Counted from the first letter of the stretch, positions 1 through 10,560 are shown. The stretch: 64,000 bases of DNA from an uncultured Pelagibacteraceae bacterium (GCA_902613755.1 CACMIH010000002.1:124001-188000); one strand, 5' to 3'. Notes: a model not told the origin generated them from the letters alone. Numbers and translations are program-made.

Positions 1-2
1 TG

Positions 3-1313
<1,311 letters not shown>

Positions 1314-1346
1314 GTATAGTAAATAAGATTTTTTAACTTTAAATTA

Positions 1347-2258
1347 ATGATTAAGTCTAAATTAAAAAATAGAAACTTATCTCAAGAAGACGCCTTTAAT
1401 TTATCTGAATTATTTAAATTAATGAAACCAAGAGTAATGTCTTTGGTTATCTTTACATGTGCAGTTGGATTGTTAATGGCTCCAAATATAATTCCAACAA
1501 AAGATGCAATCATTGGAATAATTTTAGTTTCAATTGGAGCAGGAGCAGCTGGGGCTTTAAATATGTGGTATGAGTCAGATTTAGATGCCCTAATGACAAG
1601 AACTTGTTTAAGACCAATTCCAACGGGTAAGGTAAATAAAAATCAAGCACTAGTTTTTGGAATTTCTCTTTCAATTTTTTCTGTAATTGCACTTGATTAT
1701 TTTTCAAACAGAATATCAGCTAGTTTATTACTTTTTACTATTTTGTTTTATGTATTTGTCTACACAATTTGGTTAAAGAGAAAAACTCCACAAAACATAG
1801 TGATTGGAGGAGCTGCAGGAGCATTACCACCTGTTATTGGTTGGACTATTGCTACTAACTCTCTTTCATTAGAGCCACTTACTTTCTTTTTGATTATATT
1901 TTTTTGGACCCCATCTCACTTCTGGGCTTTAAGCTTATACAAATCTGAAGACTATAAGAAAGCAAAAATACCAATGCTTCCACTTACCAACGGTGTGGAA
2001 AGCACAAAATTAAATATATTTGTTTATTCGCTCACAATGCTACCAGTTGTAATTTTACCATATGCTATCGGGTTCGTAGGTTTAGCGTTTTTAATACCAT
2101 CTTTAATTTTGACAATTTACTATAATTATTTATGTTTCGAACTTTACAAGTTTAAAAAAAATAAATTTGATGCAAAAAAAGCAAAAACAATATTTGGATA
2201 TTCAATTTTATATTTATTCTTAATATTTGTTCTTTTTTTAATTGATAAAATTTTATGA
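1347..2258 (+). CDS. ctaB: Protoheme IX farnesyltransferase (heme O synthase)
   Basis: A UbiA-family membrane prenyltransferase that adds a farnesyl group to heme b to make heme O, the precursor of the heme a used by the oxidase encoded upstream. At 303 residues it has normal length. The first aspartate-rich motif is visible as NMWYESDLDALMTRT followed by RPIPTGK, and there are about eight hydrophobic spans. The start ATG lies 33 bases after ctaD. The stop TGA overlaps the ATG of the next small gene (ATGA), which indicates translational coupling. Position between ctaD and ctaG matches the alphaproteobacterial cox operon. Confidence 0.97.
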   Translation: MIKSKLKNRNLSQEDAFNLSELFKLMKPRVMSLVIFTCAVGLLMAPNIIPTKDAIIGIILVSIGAGAAGALNMWYESDLDALMTRTCLRPIPTGKVNKNQALVFGISLSIFSVIALDYFSNRISASLLLFTILFYVFVYTIWLKRKTPQNIVIGGAAGALPPVIGWTIATNSLSLEPLTFFLIIFFWTPSHFWALSLYKSEDYKKAKIPMLPLTNGVESTKLNIFVYSLTMLPVVILPYAIGFVGLAFLIPSLILTIYYNYLCFELYKFKKNKFDAKKAKTIFGYSILYLFLIFVLFLIDKIL

Positions 2259-2380
2259 TAACACCTGATAAAAAGACAAAGAAAAAAAATATAATCACTG
2301 CAATAGCAATTTTAGCGTTTATGGTTTTTTTATTTGTTTTTACTCTTTATAACGTTGGAGTATTTAATAGGCAGATATGA
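2255..2380 (+). CDS. 41-residue single-span membrane protein in the cox operon (CoxF-like position)
   Basis: A short reading frame lies exactly in the gap between ctaB and ctaG. It starts with the ATG at 2255, which overlaps the ctaB stop, and ends with a TGA at 2378 that overlaps the ctaG start. Both junctions are ATGA, so the frame fits its neighbours to the base. The product begins MITPDKKTKKKN, a lysine-rich cytoplasmic end, followed by one hydrophobic helix of about 22 residues and a short tail ending FNRQI. Alphaproteobacterial cox operons often carry a tiny protein here, called CoxF in some annotations. I infer a similar role in oxidase assembly from position and topology only. Confidence 0.75.
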   Translation: MITPDKKTKKKNIITAIAILAFMVFLFVFTLYNVGVFNRQI

Positions 2381-2910
2381 TGAAAGGGAAAACATTAACA
2401 CCAATATTTTTAGCAGGAATTTTTGTTCTGATGCTAGGTTTGTCATTTGCTGCAGTGCCTTTGTACGATCTGTTTTGTAGAGTTACAGGTTTTGGAGGAA
2501 CAACTCAGGTTTCAAAAGAAGTTCCAGATATAGTATTAGATAAAGTGGTAAGTGTTAGATTTGATACAAATGTAAATAATCTAGAATGGGATTTTAAAGC
2601 CAAAACAAATGTTATGGATGTTAAGGTTGGCCAGGTTAATAGAATAGAGTTCGAGGTAGAAAATTATGGCGATGATACTACATTCGGAGTAGCAAGTTTC
2701 AATGTTTCACCGGCAAGTTTTGGTAAATATTATAGTAAATTAGGATGTTTTTGCTTTGAAAAACAAGAGTTGAAGTCTGGTGAGAAGGCTACTTATGTGA
2801 TGACTTTTTATTTAGACCCTGAACTTGTAAACGATCCAACAACAAAAAATCTACAAGATGTAACCATGTCGTATACTTTTTTCTCGACAGATTACTATAA
2901 ACAATCATAA
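2377..2910 (+). CDS. ctaG: Cytochrome c oxidase assembly protein Cox11/CtaG
   Basis: Cox11-type copper chaperone that delivers copper to the CuB site of subunit I on the periplasmic side. The 177-residue product has one N-terminal membrane anchor (about residues 9-28) followed by an immunoglobulin-like domain. The CFCFE motif, whose two cysteines bind Cu(I), is present, and a further cysteine lies in LYDLFCRVTGFGG after the anchor. Two ATG codons in tandem (2377 and 2380) could start it; the first overlaps the preceding stop as ATGA. Length and context are typical of alphaproteobacteria. Confidence 0.96.
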   Translation: MMKGKTLTPIFLAGIFVLMLGLSFAAVPLYDLFCRVTGFGGTTQVSKEVPDIVLDKVVSVRFDTNVNNLEWDFKAKTNVMDVKVGQVNRIEFEVENYGDDTTFGVASFNVSPASFGKYYSKLGCFCFEKQELKSGEKATYVMTFYLDPELVNDPTTKNLQDVTMSYTFFSTDYYKQS

Positions 2911-2919
2911 TTGCGAAAA

Positions 2920-3708
2920 ATGTCAGCAGAAAAAAAACACGATTACCACTTAGTTGACCCAAGTCCTTGGCCAATCTATACATCTTTTGCATGCTTAGTA
3001 TTAGCAATAGGTGCAATTTTTTATATGCATAACGGTATTTCATGGGGAATGTATCTTGGTTTAGCTTTATTAATTTATGGCGCATATATGTGGTTTAGAG
3101 ATGTAGTAATCGAAGCAGAACATCAAGGTCATCACACTCCTGTCGTTCAAATTCATCATAGATATGGAATGACTTTATTTATCGCTTCAGAGGTAATGTT
3201 CTTTGTTGCATGGTTCTGGGCTTACTTTGATATAAGTTTATTTCCAAACGAATTCGTTGGAAATGTATGGCCACCAAAAGATATTGAAACATTTGATCCT
3301 TGGGATATTCCTTTAATAAATACTTTAGTTTTGTTATTATCAGGAACAACTGTTACTTGGGCTCATCACTCTTTATTAGAGGATGATAGAAAAGGATTTA
3401 TACAAGGGTTAACTTTAACTGTAATCCTAGGTTTCTTTTTTACGTTATTACAAGCATATGAATACCATCATGCTACTTTCACATACTCGGGCCATATTTA
3501 TGGAGCAGTATTTTATATGGCAACAGGCTTTCACGGTTTCCATGTGATTATTGGAACAATATTTTTGGCCGTATGTTTGTGGAGAGGAAGACTGGGTCAT
3601 TTCACAAAGGATCATCATTTTGGATTTGAAGCAGCTGCTTGGTACTGGCATTTTGTTGACGTAGTATGGCTATTCTTATTTGCTGCAATTTATATTTGGG
3701 GAAGTTAA
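2920..3708 (+). CDS. ctaE: Cytochrome c oxidase subunit III
   Basis: Integral membrane subunit of the aa3 oxidase that stabilises subunit I and its proton uptake path. The 262-residue product shows about seven membrane spans and the conserved segments GMTLFIASEVMFF, LLLSGTTVTWAHHSLL and the C-terminal WHFVDVVWLFLF. I place the start at the ATG at 2920 (MSAEKKHDYHLVDPSPWP), which matches the usual subunit III start. An in-frame TTG at 2911 would add three residues but lies directly on the ctaG stop. It is followed nine bases later by surf1. Confidence 0.97.
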   Translation: MSAEKKHDYHLVDPSPWPIYTSFACLVLAIGAIFYMHNGISWGMYLGLALLIYGAYMWFRDVVIEAEHQGHHTPVVQIHHRYGMTLFIASEVMFFVAWFWAYFDISLFPNEFVGNVWPPKDIETFDPWDIPLINTLVLLLSGTTVTWAHHSLLEDDRKGFIQGLTLTVILGFFFTLLQAYEYHHATFTYSGHIYGAVFYMATGFHGFHVIIGTIFLAVCLWRGRLGHFTKDHHFGFEAAAWYWHFVDVVWLFLFAAIYIWGS

Positions 3709-3717
3709 TATTTATCC

Positions 3718-4371
3718 TTGAAGAATAAATTACTATTTTCAGTTTTTGTTTATTTTATTATTTTAACTCTGTTATCTCTGGGGTTTTGGCAAATTTACAG
3801 ATTAAATTGGAAATTAGAATTAATTGAGCAAATAGAAAATTCTTTAAAAAACGACCCTTTGGAACTATCTAATATTGAAAAAAAAAATTATCTTAGAATA
3901 AAGACAAGCGGAGAAATTGATTTTAATAAACAAATTTACTTGTACAATTTAAATGATAATGGCAAACCTGGATTTGAAGTAATTAATCCAATTAAAATTG
4001 GTGATGAAAATTACTTGATGAATAGAGGATGGATACCGTTTGAAAAAAAAGGTCTACCCGAAATAAATTTAGTTGATCAAAATCAAATAGTCGGCACTCT
4101 TATGCTGCAAACTAAACCAAGTTCATTCAAGCCAGAAAATGATATCGAGAAAAATTACTGGTTTACCTTGAATAGAGAAGATATTTTAAAATTCACTGAA
4201 AGAAATTTTTCAGAGTATGTCATTTATTTAAACGGTGAATATAAAATTCCAAAACCAAGAGTGATTACTGCTAAAATTTCAAATAATCACAAGAAGTATG
4301 CAATTACTTGGTTTTCTATGGCGATTTCAATCCTTTTAATATATTTATATTTTAGGAAAAAAAATTATTAA
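3718..4371 (+). CDS. SURF1-family cytochrome oxidase assembly protein
   Basis: SURF1 (Shy1) helps insert heme a into subunit I. The 217-residue product has the family topology: one membrane helix near residues 4-22, a soluble periplasmic domain, and a second helix at about 193-211. Family signatures include the N-terminal GFWQIYRLNWK and the MNRGWIPF segment. The start appears to be TTG at 3718, since no ATG lies near the N-terminal helix. Its stop TAA is followed with no spacing by the ATG of thrC. Position as the last oxidase gene is conserved in alphaproteobacteria. Confidence 0.92.
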   Translation: MKNKLLFSVFVYFIILTLLSLGFWQIYRLNWKLELIEQIENSLKNDPLELSNIEKKNYLRIKTSGEIDFNKQIYLYNLNDNGKPGFEVINPIKIGDENYLMNRGWIPFEKKGLPEINLVDQNQIVGTLMLQTKPSSFKPENDIEKNYWFTLNREDILKFTERNFSEYVIYLNGEYKIPKPRVITAKISNNHKKYAITWFSMAISILLIYLYFRKKNY

Positions 4372-5754
4372 ATGAGATATGTAAGTACAAGAGACACATC
4401 AAAAACCTTTGAATTTAAAGACGTTTTTATTAAAGGTCTTGCTGATGACGGAGGCTTATTTATTCCTTTAACATTGCTGAAATATACTGAAAATGAGATT
4501 AAAGATTTTAAACAACTAAGCTATTCAGATTTAGCTAAAAAGATTGTTTATCCGTTTATTGGTAATTTCATGTCGGAAAACGATTTAAGCAAAATTATTG
4601 ATAAGTCTTACTCTGCATTCAGAAAAGATAATGTTGTAGATTTTATAAAGCTTGGGGACAGAACTGTGTTAGAGCTGTTTCATGGTCCGACTTTAGCTTT
4701 TAAAGATGTAGCTATGCAACTTCTAGGTAACTTTTATGAGTATTACCTAAGTAATGAAAATCAAAAGATTAACATTGTTGTTGCCACATCTGGAGACACT
4801 GGTGCTGCAGCAATTGATGCAATTAAAGGTAAAAAAAATGTTAATATTTTTGTGCTTCATCCAGACAATCGTGTTTCACCAGTTCAAAGAAAATTAATGA
4901 CAACAGGTAAATATGAAAATGTATTTAATATAGCCATAAAGGGAAATTTTGATGATTGCCAAAACCTGGTTAAATCTATGTTTGCAGATAAGCAGTTTTC
5001 AAATGATATCAAAATGTCAGGGGTAAACTCTATTAATTGGGCGAGGATTATTGCTCAAAGTGTTTATTATTTTTACAGTTATTCATTGGTTGAAAATACA
5101 GGTGAACCAACAAATTTTTCAGTACCAACAGGAAATTTTGGAGATGTTTATGCTGGATATTTAGCCAAAAAAATGGGCTTGCCTATTAATAAATTAATTG
5201 TTGCAACTAATCAAAACGACATTTTGCATAGAGCAATATCAAAAGGTAGTTATGAGGCAGAAAAAGTTTCAGAAACTATTTCTCCTAGTATGGATATTCA
5301 AATAGCTAGTAATTTCGAGAGACTTATATTCGATCTTAATAATGAAGACCATAAACAGACTTCATTAGATATGAAAAATATTAAAGAGAATGGAAAATAT
5401 TTAATTGGTGATGATAAATTAAATAAAATTAGAGAAAATTTTTTATCCGCTAGTCTGAGTGAGAATGAGACTTTGGAGGTTATTAAAAAGGTGTATGAAA
5501 AATTTTCTGTAGTTTTAGATCCACACACAGCAATTGGATATGGTGCTTTTGACAAACACAACCTAAGAGGAAATAATATTGTACTAGCAACTGCACATCC
5601 ATGTAAATTTCCTGATGCTGTTTCCAAAGCTATTAAGTTAAAATCTGATTTACCAAAAGAACTTGAGTTTATTTTGAATGAAAAAGAAGAATATGATATA
5701 GTTGAAAATAATTTAGAAAAAATTAAAAATTACATTAAAGGTAAAACAAAATGA
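4372..5754 (+). CDS. thrC: Threonine synthase
   Basis: PLP enzyme that converts O-phospho-L-homoserine to threonine. The 460-residue length fits the longer proteobacterial form. Visible features are the N-terminal YVSTRDTSKTFEFKDV, the PLP-lysine segment GPTLAFKDVAMQ, the SGDTGAAA phosphate-binding stretch and the VPTGNFGDVYAGY glycine-rich loop. It is fused in transcription order to the oxidase genes (zero spacing after surf1) and overlaps the following peroxiredoxin gene by ATGA. Homoserine kinase (thrB) lies nearby on the other strand, so both last steps of threonine synthesis are in this region. Confidence 0.97.
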   Translation: MRYVSTRDTSKTFEFKDVFIKGLADDGGLFIPLTLLKYTENEIKDFKQLSYSDLAKKIVYPFIGNFMSENDLSKIIDKSYSAFRKDNVVDFIKLGDRTVLELFHGPTLAFKDVAMQLLGNFYEYYLSNENQKINIVVATSGDTGAAAIDAIKGKKNVNIFVLHPDNRVSPVQRKLMTTGKYENVFNIAIKGNFDDCQNLVKSMFADKQFSNDIKMSGVNSINWARIIAQSVYYFYSYSLVENTGEPTNFSVPTGNFGDVYAGYLAKKMGLPINKLIVATNQNDILHRAISKGSYEAEKVSETISPSMDIQIASNFERLIFDLNNEDHKQTSLDMKNIKENGKYLIGDDKLNKIRENFLSASLSENETLEVIKKVYEKFSVVLDPHTAIGYGAFDKHNLRGNNIVLATAHPCKFPDAVSKAIKLKSDLPKELEFILNEKEEYDIVENNLEKIKNYIKGKTK

Positions 5755-6239
5755 AAATTAAAGAAGGGGAACAACTTCCAAACTCAGAATTTTATTATTT
5801 AGACTCAAGTGGAGTAGCAAAAAAAATAACTACAGCAGAAGTTTTTAAAAATCATATAACAATTGTGATTGGTGTTCCTGGTGCATTTACAAAAGTTTGT
5901 TCCGCAAAACATCTTCCAGGGTATGTTAATAATTACGAGGAAGCAAAGAGTAAAGGGGTTACAAAAATTATTTGTGTTTCAGTAAATGATCCAAATGTGA
6001 TGAAAGCATGGGGTGATAATCAAAAAGTTGAAGATAAAATATTTATGGCTGCAGACCCTTATTGTGAATTTACTAAATCAATTGGAGCAGAAATAGATAG
6101 ACACGATCGGGGTCAGGGAATGAGGTCAGCAAGATATACAATGTTAATTGACGACAATGTTGTAAAGAAAATACAAGCAGAAGAAGATACTGCCACTTGT
6201 GAAATTTCAGCAGCTCAAAATTTTTTAAAATTAATCTAA
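5751..6239 (+). CDS. Peroxiredoxin, Prx5-like (AhpC/TSA superfamily)
   Basis: A thiol peroxidase of 162 residues. The catalytic signature is VPGAFTKVCSAKHLPGYV, equivalent to the PxxTxxC motif of Prx5-type enzymes, with the peroxidatic cysteine around residue 50. A later cysteine in DTATCEISAAQ could act as resolving cysteine. The ATG overlaps the thrC stop as ATGA, so it is probably cotranscribed. Its 3' end overlaps the convergent rnhA gene by nine bases. It probably uses glutaredoxin or thioredoxin as reductant, which cannot be told from sequence. Confidence 0.93.
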   Translation: MKIKEGEQLPNSEFYYLDSSGVAKKITTAEVFKNHITIVIGVPGAFTKVCSAKHLPGYVNNYEEAKSKGVTKIICVSVNDPNVMKAWGDNQKVEDKIFMAADPYCEFTKSIGAEIDRHDRGQGMRSARYTMLIDDNVVKKIQAEEDTATCEISAAQNFLKLI

Positions 6240-6656
6240 ATTTGCTGCTTTTTTAGCTAGTAAGTCCACCTCTTCATTTAAAGGGTTTCCATCATGAGCT
6301 TTAACCCAATTCCATTGAATATTAAGCGATTTATTTAAATTATATAGATCAATCCATAAATCTTTATTTTTAACATCTTCTTTTTTTGAGGTTTTCCAAT
6401 TATTAGCTAACCAAGTATTAATCCATTCAGTTATTCCATTTTTTACATATTGAGAGTCAGTATATATTTTTATTTCAACACCAGGCTTCATACCTTTCAA
6501 TGCATTAATTGGGGCTAACAACTCCATTCTATTATTTGTTGTATTTTTTTCGTTACCACTAATTTTTTTTATTTCTTTTCCATCATTTATAATTGCAGCC
6601 CATCCACCATTTCCTGGATTTGTTAAACAAGAACCGTCTGTATAAATTGTAATCAT
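6231..6656 (-). CDS. rnhA: Ribonuclease HI
   Basis: Degrades the RNA strand of RNA-DNA hybrids. The 141-residue protein carries the family start ITIYTDGSCLTNPGNGGWA, the catalytic glutamate in NNRMELLAPI, the aspartate in KIYTDSQYVKNGI, and the C-terminal WVKAHDGNPLNEEVDLLA with its histidine and final aspartate. It is the last gene of the long minus-strand array. Its ATG overlaps the thrB stop by one base (TAATG). The ispH-thrB-rnhA order is a well-known alphaproteobacterial cluster. Confidence 0.97.
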   Translation of the reverse strand: MITIYTDGSCLTNPGNGGWAAIINDGKEIKKISGNEKNTTNNRMELLAPINALKGMKPGVEIKIYTDSQYVKNGITEWINTWLANNWKTSKKEDVKNKDLWIDLYNLNKSLNIQWNWVKAHDGNPLNEEVDLLAKKAANLD

Positions 6657-7621
6657 TAATTTAAATAATCTTTAAATGAACTTAAATTATTGTGAGAAAG
6701 TAATTTTTGATAATATTCATTAGGGTCCTTAATTTTAATCAATGCTGTTTTTGGTGTATTTGAGTAGTCATACAATCTTGTTAATAAATATCTTAATGCT
6801 GCACCTCTACACAAAATATTTATAGATTTTTTTTCTTTCATTGAAATTTTTTTAATGCTTTCATACCCTTTGATTAAATTTTTAATTTTTTTGTTATTTA
6901 TTTGGAATTTCCCTCTTTTGTGGTCAAAACAAAGAGCATTTATGCATATAGCAATTTCATACATAAAATAATCATTAGCAGCAAAGTAGAAATCAATAAT
7001 TCCAGAAAGTTTATTTTTTTTGAAGAAAATATTATCTATAAATAAGTCACCATGGATAATACCTTTAGGTAATTTTTTAGGCCAATTTTTATTAATATCT
7101 TTAAGGTTATTTTTTAAAAAGATTTTTAAATTTGAAAATTTTTTTGATTTAAATTTAATACTTTCTAACAAAGGCTTCAAATTTTTAATCCCCATTGAAT
7201 TTTTTCTGTTAAGTTTTATTTTTTTTGTGACTGAATGCATTTGAGCAATTGTCTTTCCAATTGTATAGCAATGATTTGTTTTTAATATTTTTTTATCTTT
7301 ACCCTCCAAGAATGAAACAATACCTGCAGTTTTATTTTTTAATTTGATAAGATATTTATTCTTTTTAGTTTTTAGTGGCTTAGGACAGTTTATTTTTGAA
7401 CTATTTAAATTATCCATCAATTTCATAAAAAAAGGTATTTCTTTTTGTAAAACTCTTTTTTCAAAAATTGTTAAAATATATTTTTTCTTTTTTGATTTAA
7501 GAAGATAGTTTGTGTTTTCTATTCCTTGCTTGATACCTTTAAAACTTATTATTTTCTCAACATTAAAATTTTTATTAATAATATTAATCTCTTTTTGATT
7601 TATTTTTGTATAGACAGCCAT
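6656..7621 (-). CDS. thrB: Homoserine kinase, APH-fold (ThrB type II)
   Basis: Phosphorylates homoserine, supplying the substrate of threonine synthase encoded at 4372-5754. The 321-residue protein belongs to the aminoglycoside-phosphotransferase-like kinases rather than the GHMP type found in E. coli. It has the N-terminal MAVYTKINQKEI, the ATP-binding GIENTNYLL segment, the catalytic loop IIHGDLFIDNIFF and the metal-binding GIIDFYFAA. The protein is unusually rich in lysine and asparagine, as expected from base composition. It lies three bases after ispH. Confidence 0.94.
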   Translation of the reverse strand: MAVYTKINQKEINIINKNFNVEKIISFKGIKQGIENTNYLLKSKKKKYILTIFEKRVLQKEIPFFMKLMDNLNSSKINCPKPLKTKKNKYLIKLKNKTAGIVSFLEGKDKKILKTNHCYTIGKTIAQMHSVTKKIKLNRKNSMGIKNLKPLLESIKFKSKKFSNLKIFLKNNLKDINKNWPKKLPKGIIHGDLFIDNIFFKKNKLSGIIDFYFAANDYFMYEIAICINALCFDHKRGKFQINNKKIKNLIKGYESIKKISMKEKKSINILCRGAALRYLLTRLYDYSNTPKTALIKIKDPNEYYQKLLSHNNLSSFKDYLN

Positions 7622-7624
7622 TTT

Positions 7625-8569
7625 TTAATATAATTTTTTGGGAACTTTAAAAACTACATCTTCTTTAATTATTTCAATTTCATCAATACTTATAGAAAAT
7701 TTATTTTTTAAATCATTAATAAAATTTTCAACCAATATTTCTGGCGCAGATGCACCTGAAGATATACCTATAGTATTACAATTTTCTATTTGATCAAACG
7801 GTATTGAGCTTTCTGAATGAATAAGTTGTGAATTTTCACAACCTGATTTTTTTGCCACTTCAACTAGTCTAACAGAATTTGAAGAGTTTCTACTTCCAAT
7901 AACAAAAAACATATCACATTTTTTTGCAATATTTTTTACTGCCATTTGACGGTTAGTAGTTGCATAACAAATATCTTCTTTCATTGGTTCTTTTATATTG
8001 GGAAAATTTGTTTTTAAAATTTTGATTATCTCTTTTGTGTCATCAACTGATAAAGTAGTCTGAGTAATATATGCTAATTTTTTATCTAGTTTATTTTGAT
8101 AGTTTAAAGCATCTTTCTCATTTTGAATTAAATCTATAGAACCTTCATTTAATTGACCCATAGTTCCAATTACTTCAGGATGATTTTCATGACCAATTAA
8201 TATTATATGGTAGCCAGCTTTATTAAGATTTTCTGCTTCTCTATGAACTTTAGAAACAAGTGGACATGTAGCATCCACATAAGTCATTTTATAACTTTTT
8301 GCATTTTCAGGTATTTTTTTCGGAACTCCATGCGCTGAAAAAATTACTGGTCTTGATTTATCTTTTATCTCCTCAAGCTCTTCAACAAATATTGCCCCTT
8401 TATTTTTTAAATCATCTACAACATACTTGTTATGTACTATTTCATGACGCACATAAACTGGAGCTCCAAATTTTTGTATAGATTTTTCTACTATTTCAAT
8501 TGCTCTTTCTACTCCAGCACAAAATCCACGAGGCGCAGATAATAATATTTTTAATTCTTTATTTTTCAT
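7625..8569 (-). CDS. ispH: 4-hydroxy-3-methylbut-2-enyl diphosphate reductase
   Basis: Last enzyme of the MEP pathway; it makes IPP and DMAPP through an iron-sulfur cluster. The three cluster cysteines are visible in APRGFCAGVERA, DATCPLVSKVH and DICYATTNRQMA. Length (314 residues) is normal. The ATG falls inside the end of blh (11-base overlap), so translation of the two is likely coupled. Being next to crtI, crtB, crtY and blh places isoprenoid supply beside carotenoid and retinal synthesis, although ispH-thrB-rnhA is itself an ancestral alphaproteobacterial order. Confidence 0.97.
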   Translation of the reverse strand: MKNKELKILLSAPRGFCAGVERAIEIVEKSIQKFGAPVYVRHEIVHNKYVVDDLKNKGAIFVEELEEIKDKSRPVIFSAHGVPKKIPENAKSYKMTYVDATCPLVSKVHREAENLNKAGYHIILIGHENHPEVIGTMGQLNEGSIDLIQNEKDALNYQNKLDKKLAYITQTTLSVDDTKEIIKILKTNFPNIKEPMKEDICYATTNRQMAVKNIAKKCDMFFVIGSRNSSNSVRLVEVAKKSGCENSQLIHSESSIPFDQIENCNTIGISSGASAPEILVENFINDLKNKFSISIDEIEIIKEDVVFKVPKKLY

Positions 8570-9494
8570 TTTTTTCTAAAAAATATTCCAGCAATATATG
8601 TGGAAAGGTTAAAGACGCCAAACCTATAAATATTATTTTTAAAATTGCACTATCCAAATTGTATGAATTTTCTAGCAGATATAGAGCAATAAAAGAAAAA
8701 ATAGCTGTCAAAATTGTTAATGGTAAAGCTTTTTTAACAAACAATCTAAATCCATTAACTAAACTATTTGGGTCAAGATCAATAGCTAGTGAAATTGAAT
8801 GTCTGATTGAGTGTAAAAAACAGAAATAAACAGTAAAAGCTATTAGTGGAGATAAATAGTAATTTAATATTAAAATTGAAAAATAATCTAAAAAAACTAC
8901 AAATTTTTTTATTTCAAAATTCTTTAAGAAAAGAAAAATACTAGACAAGGTGCTACAGAATATTCCTATTTGAATTAAATTATTTGTCTCAATAAAATTT
9001 AAACTTGAATAAAATGCTTCACTATCAATTAATAATAATTTAAAAATTGCTATTGTTTCCTGAAAATGAAAATATAAAGGAGCAAGTATAATTAAAAATC
9101 CCTTAAAAAAATAAAGTATTTGAGTGAAATAAGATCTATCATTAATCAAAAATTGTGTATCTTCTTTGCCAAAGTGGTAGGAGGCGATTATTAAAAAAAC
9201 AATTAAAGTTATTGATGGTAACAATATCCAAGTTACTATAACTAATGCTGAAATTATAATATATGTAATATAGAATATATAATTTGATTTTACATTAAAT
9301 AATTTAAGCAGTTTTTTTCCTTTAATATGATCCAATGAACCATGGGAAACCCCTATAATTAAAATTAAAAGTAAACATAAAACTGATGAAATATTAAAAT
9401 TATTAAACTTGAATAATAAAATACAAAAAATGTTTACAACAAAGAAAAAAATAAATGAATGATTTAGATTTATTTTTTTTATTTTATTGTTCAT
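8559..9494 (-). CDS. blh: Brp/Blh-type beta-carotene 15,15'-dioxygenase
   Basis: Integral membrane enzyme that cleaves beta-carotene into two retinal molecules, the chromophore of rhodopsins. The 311-residue product has about eight to ten hydrophobic spans and the four histidines of the family: GVSHGSLDH with H51 and H56 (one of these being the family ligand), ASYHFGKED with H107, and FLHSIRHS with H228 and H232. It follows crtY with one base between them and overlaps ispH by 11 bases. With crtI, crtB and crtY it completes a lycopene-to-retinal module. No rhodopsin gene is in the window. Low similarity is normal for this fast-evolving family, but motif placement makes the call firm. Confidence 0.92.
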   Translation of the reverse strand: MNNKIKKINLNHSFIFFFVVNIFCILLFKFNNFNISSVLCLLLILIIGVSHGSLDHIKGKKLLKLFNVKSNYIFYITYIIISALVIVTWILLPSITLIVFLIIASYHFGKEDTQFLINDRSYFTQILYFFKGFLIILAPLYFHFQETIAIFKLLLIDSEAFYSSLNFIETNNLIQIGIFCSTLSSIFLFLKNFEIKKFVVFLDYFSILILNYYLSPLIAFTVYFCFLHSIRHSISLAIDLDPNSLVNGFRLFVKKALPLTILTAIFSFIALYLLENSYNLDSAILKIIFIGLASLTFPHILLEYFLEKNEK

Positions 9495-9495
9495 T

Positions 9496-10560
9496 TTAAA
9501 TTAATTCTTTTAAAAATTTCCACTTTGGCATTTTTAGAATTACCTCTAAATCTTCAAAAAAACTGCTTTTATTTGATAAAAAGTTGATAGCTGTTTTAGG
9601 TTTTGAATTAAAAACTTTGAAAAATATATTTCCCATTTCATTGGAATTATTTTTAAGAACTCTTAATAAGATTTTATCTAAAAAATCATATTTTGAATTA
9701 ATTTTAAATAAATTTACATTTTTTATATTTTCTATGTTTTCTCTTATATATCTGCTCTGTTCTTGAATATTTAGGAAAGTATAACCTGTACTTAATCTAG
9801 TCATGCCTCCTGCTGAGCCTATGTAAATTTCATTTGATCTACTTACATTTTTTTGTCTAAAAAGTGGGATTGCTCCAGTTTCTTTGAAATTAATTTTACA
9901 GTTTCTGATATTCAGATGTTTAATCAAATAATTATCAATTTGTTCATCATAATCTTTCAGTTTTTCATTATTTAGTTCAGATATCCAAGTAGTTTCAACT
10001 AATGCATTTCTTTTAGTAAATGGTAGTGTATAAAAAAAATGAACCTTGTTTCTTTGATCACAAGCAAAGTCCATCAAATTGAATATTTCGTCATCAAAAA
10101 AATCTTTATCTGTTTCTATTTCAACTCCACAAAAGTGTTGCCATAACTCACTCTGTTTATTTTCAAAATTAGGCACACTATTAAATACAACTGAATTTGA
10201 TTTATCTATTTCATCAATACTTTTAAAAAACTGAATATTTTTATTTAATTTAAGTTTTGAAAGTATATTTTCGTAGAACATACCACTATCAATTGTTTGA
10301 TATGGTGTAGTTTCGCAATCTACATATTTCGTATTATTGGCTGTATTTATTGTAAAATTATTCCAACTTTTTTTGACACAGTCATCAAAATTATGTGAAA
10401 AAACCTTCCAAAATGACCAGGTTTTATCTCTTTTATAATCTTCTCTTGGCTCAATAATTGCTAAAGTTTTATCTTTTAATTTATCATAAACTTCCAGCTC
10501 ATATGCCAATGAAAGACCTGCGCAACCTCCGCCTATAATTATGTAATCAAATTCTTTCAT
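9496..10560 (-). CDS. crtY: Lycopene beta-cyclase (CrtY type)
   Basis: FAD-dependent enzyme that closes beta-rings at both ends of lycopene to make beta-carotene. The 354-residue protein has an N-terminal dinucleotide-binding motif (IIIGGGCAGLSLAYEL), the family segment EPREDYKRDKTWSFWK, and the later GSAGGMTRLSTGYTF stretch typical of CrtY. Its start overlaps the end of crtB by 14 bases. Product use is given by the adjacent blh gene. The bacterial CrtY family fits better than the CrtL type because of the TWSFW segment. Confidence 0.95.
   Translation of the reverse strand: MKEFDYIIIGGGCAGLSLAYELEVYDKLKDKTLAIIEPREDYKRDKTWSFWKVFSHNFDDCVKKSWNNFTINTANNTKYVDCETTPYQTIDSGMFYENILSKLKLNKNIQFFKSIDEIDKSNSVVFNSVPNFENKQSELWQHFCGVEIETDKDFFDDEIFNLMDFACDQRNKVHFFYTLPFTKRNALVETTWISELNNEKLKDYDEQIDNYLIKHLNIRNCKINFKETGAIPLFRQKNVSRSNEIYIGSAGGMTRLSTGYTFLNIQEQSRYIRENIENIKNVNLFKINSKYDFLDKILLRVLKNNSNEMGNIFFKVFNSKPKTAINFLSNKSSFFEDLEVILKMPKWKFLKELI

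Noticed and set aside
8500-8829. Open frame of 109 codons on the plus strand opposite ispH and blh
   Set aside because: It lies wholly antisense to two well-supported genes, has no family features, and reflects the AT-rich composition.
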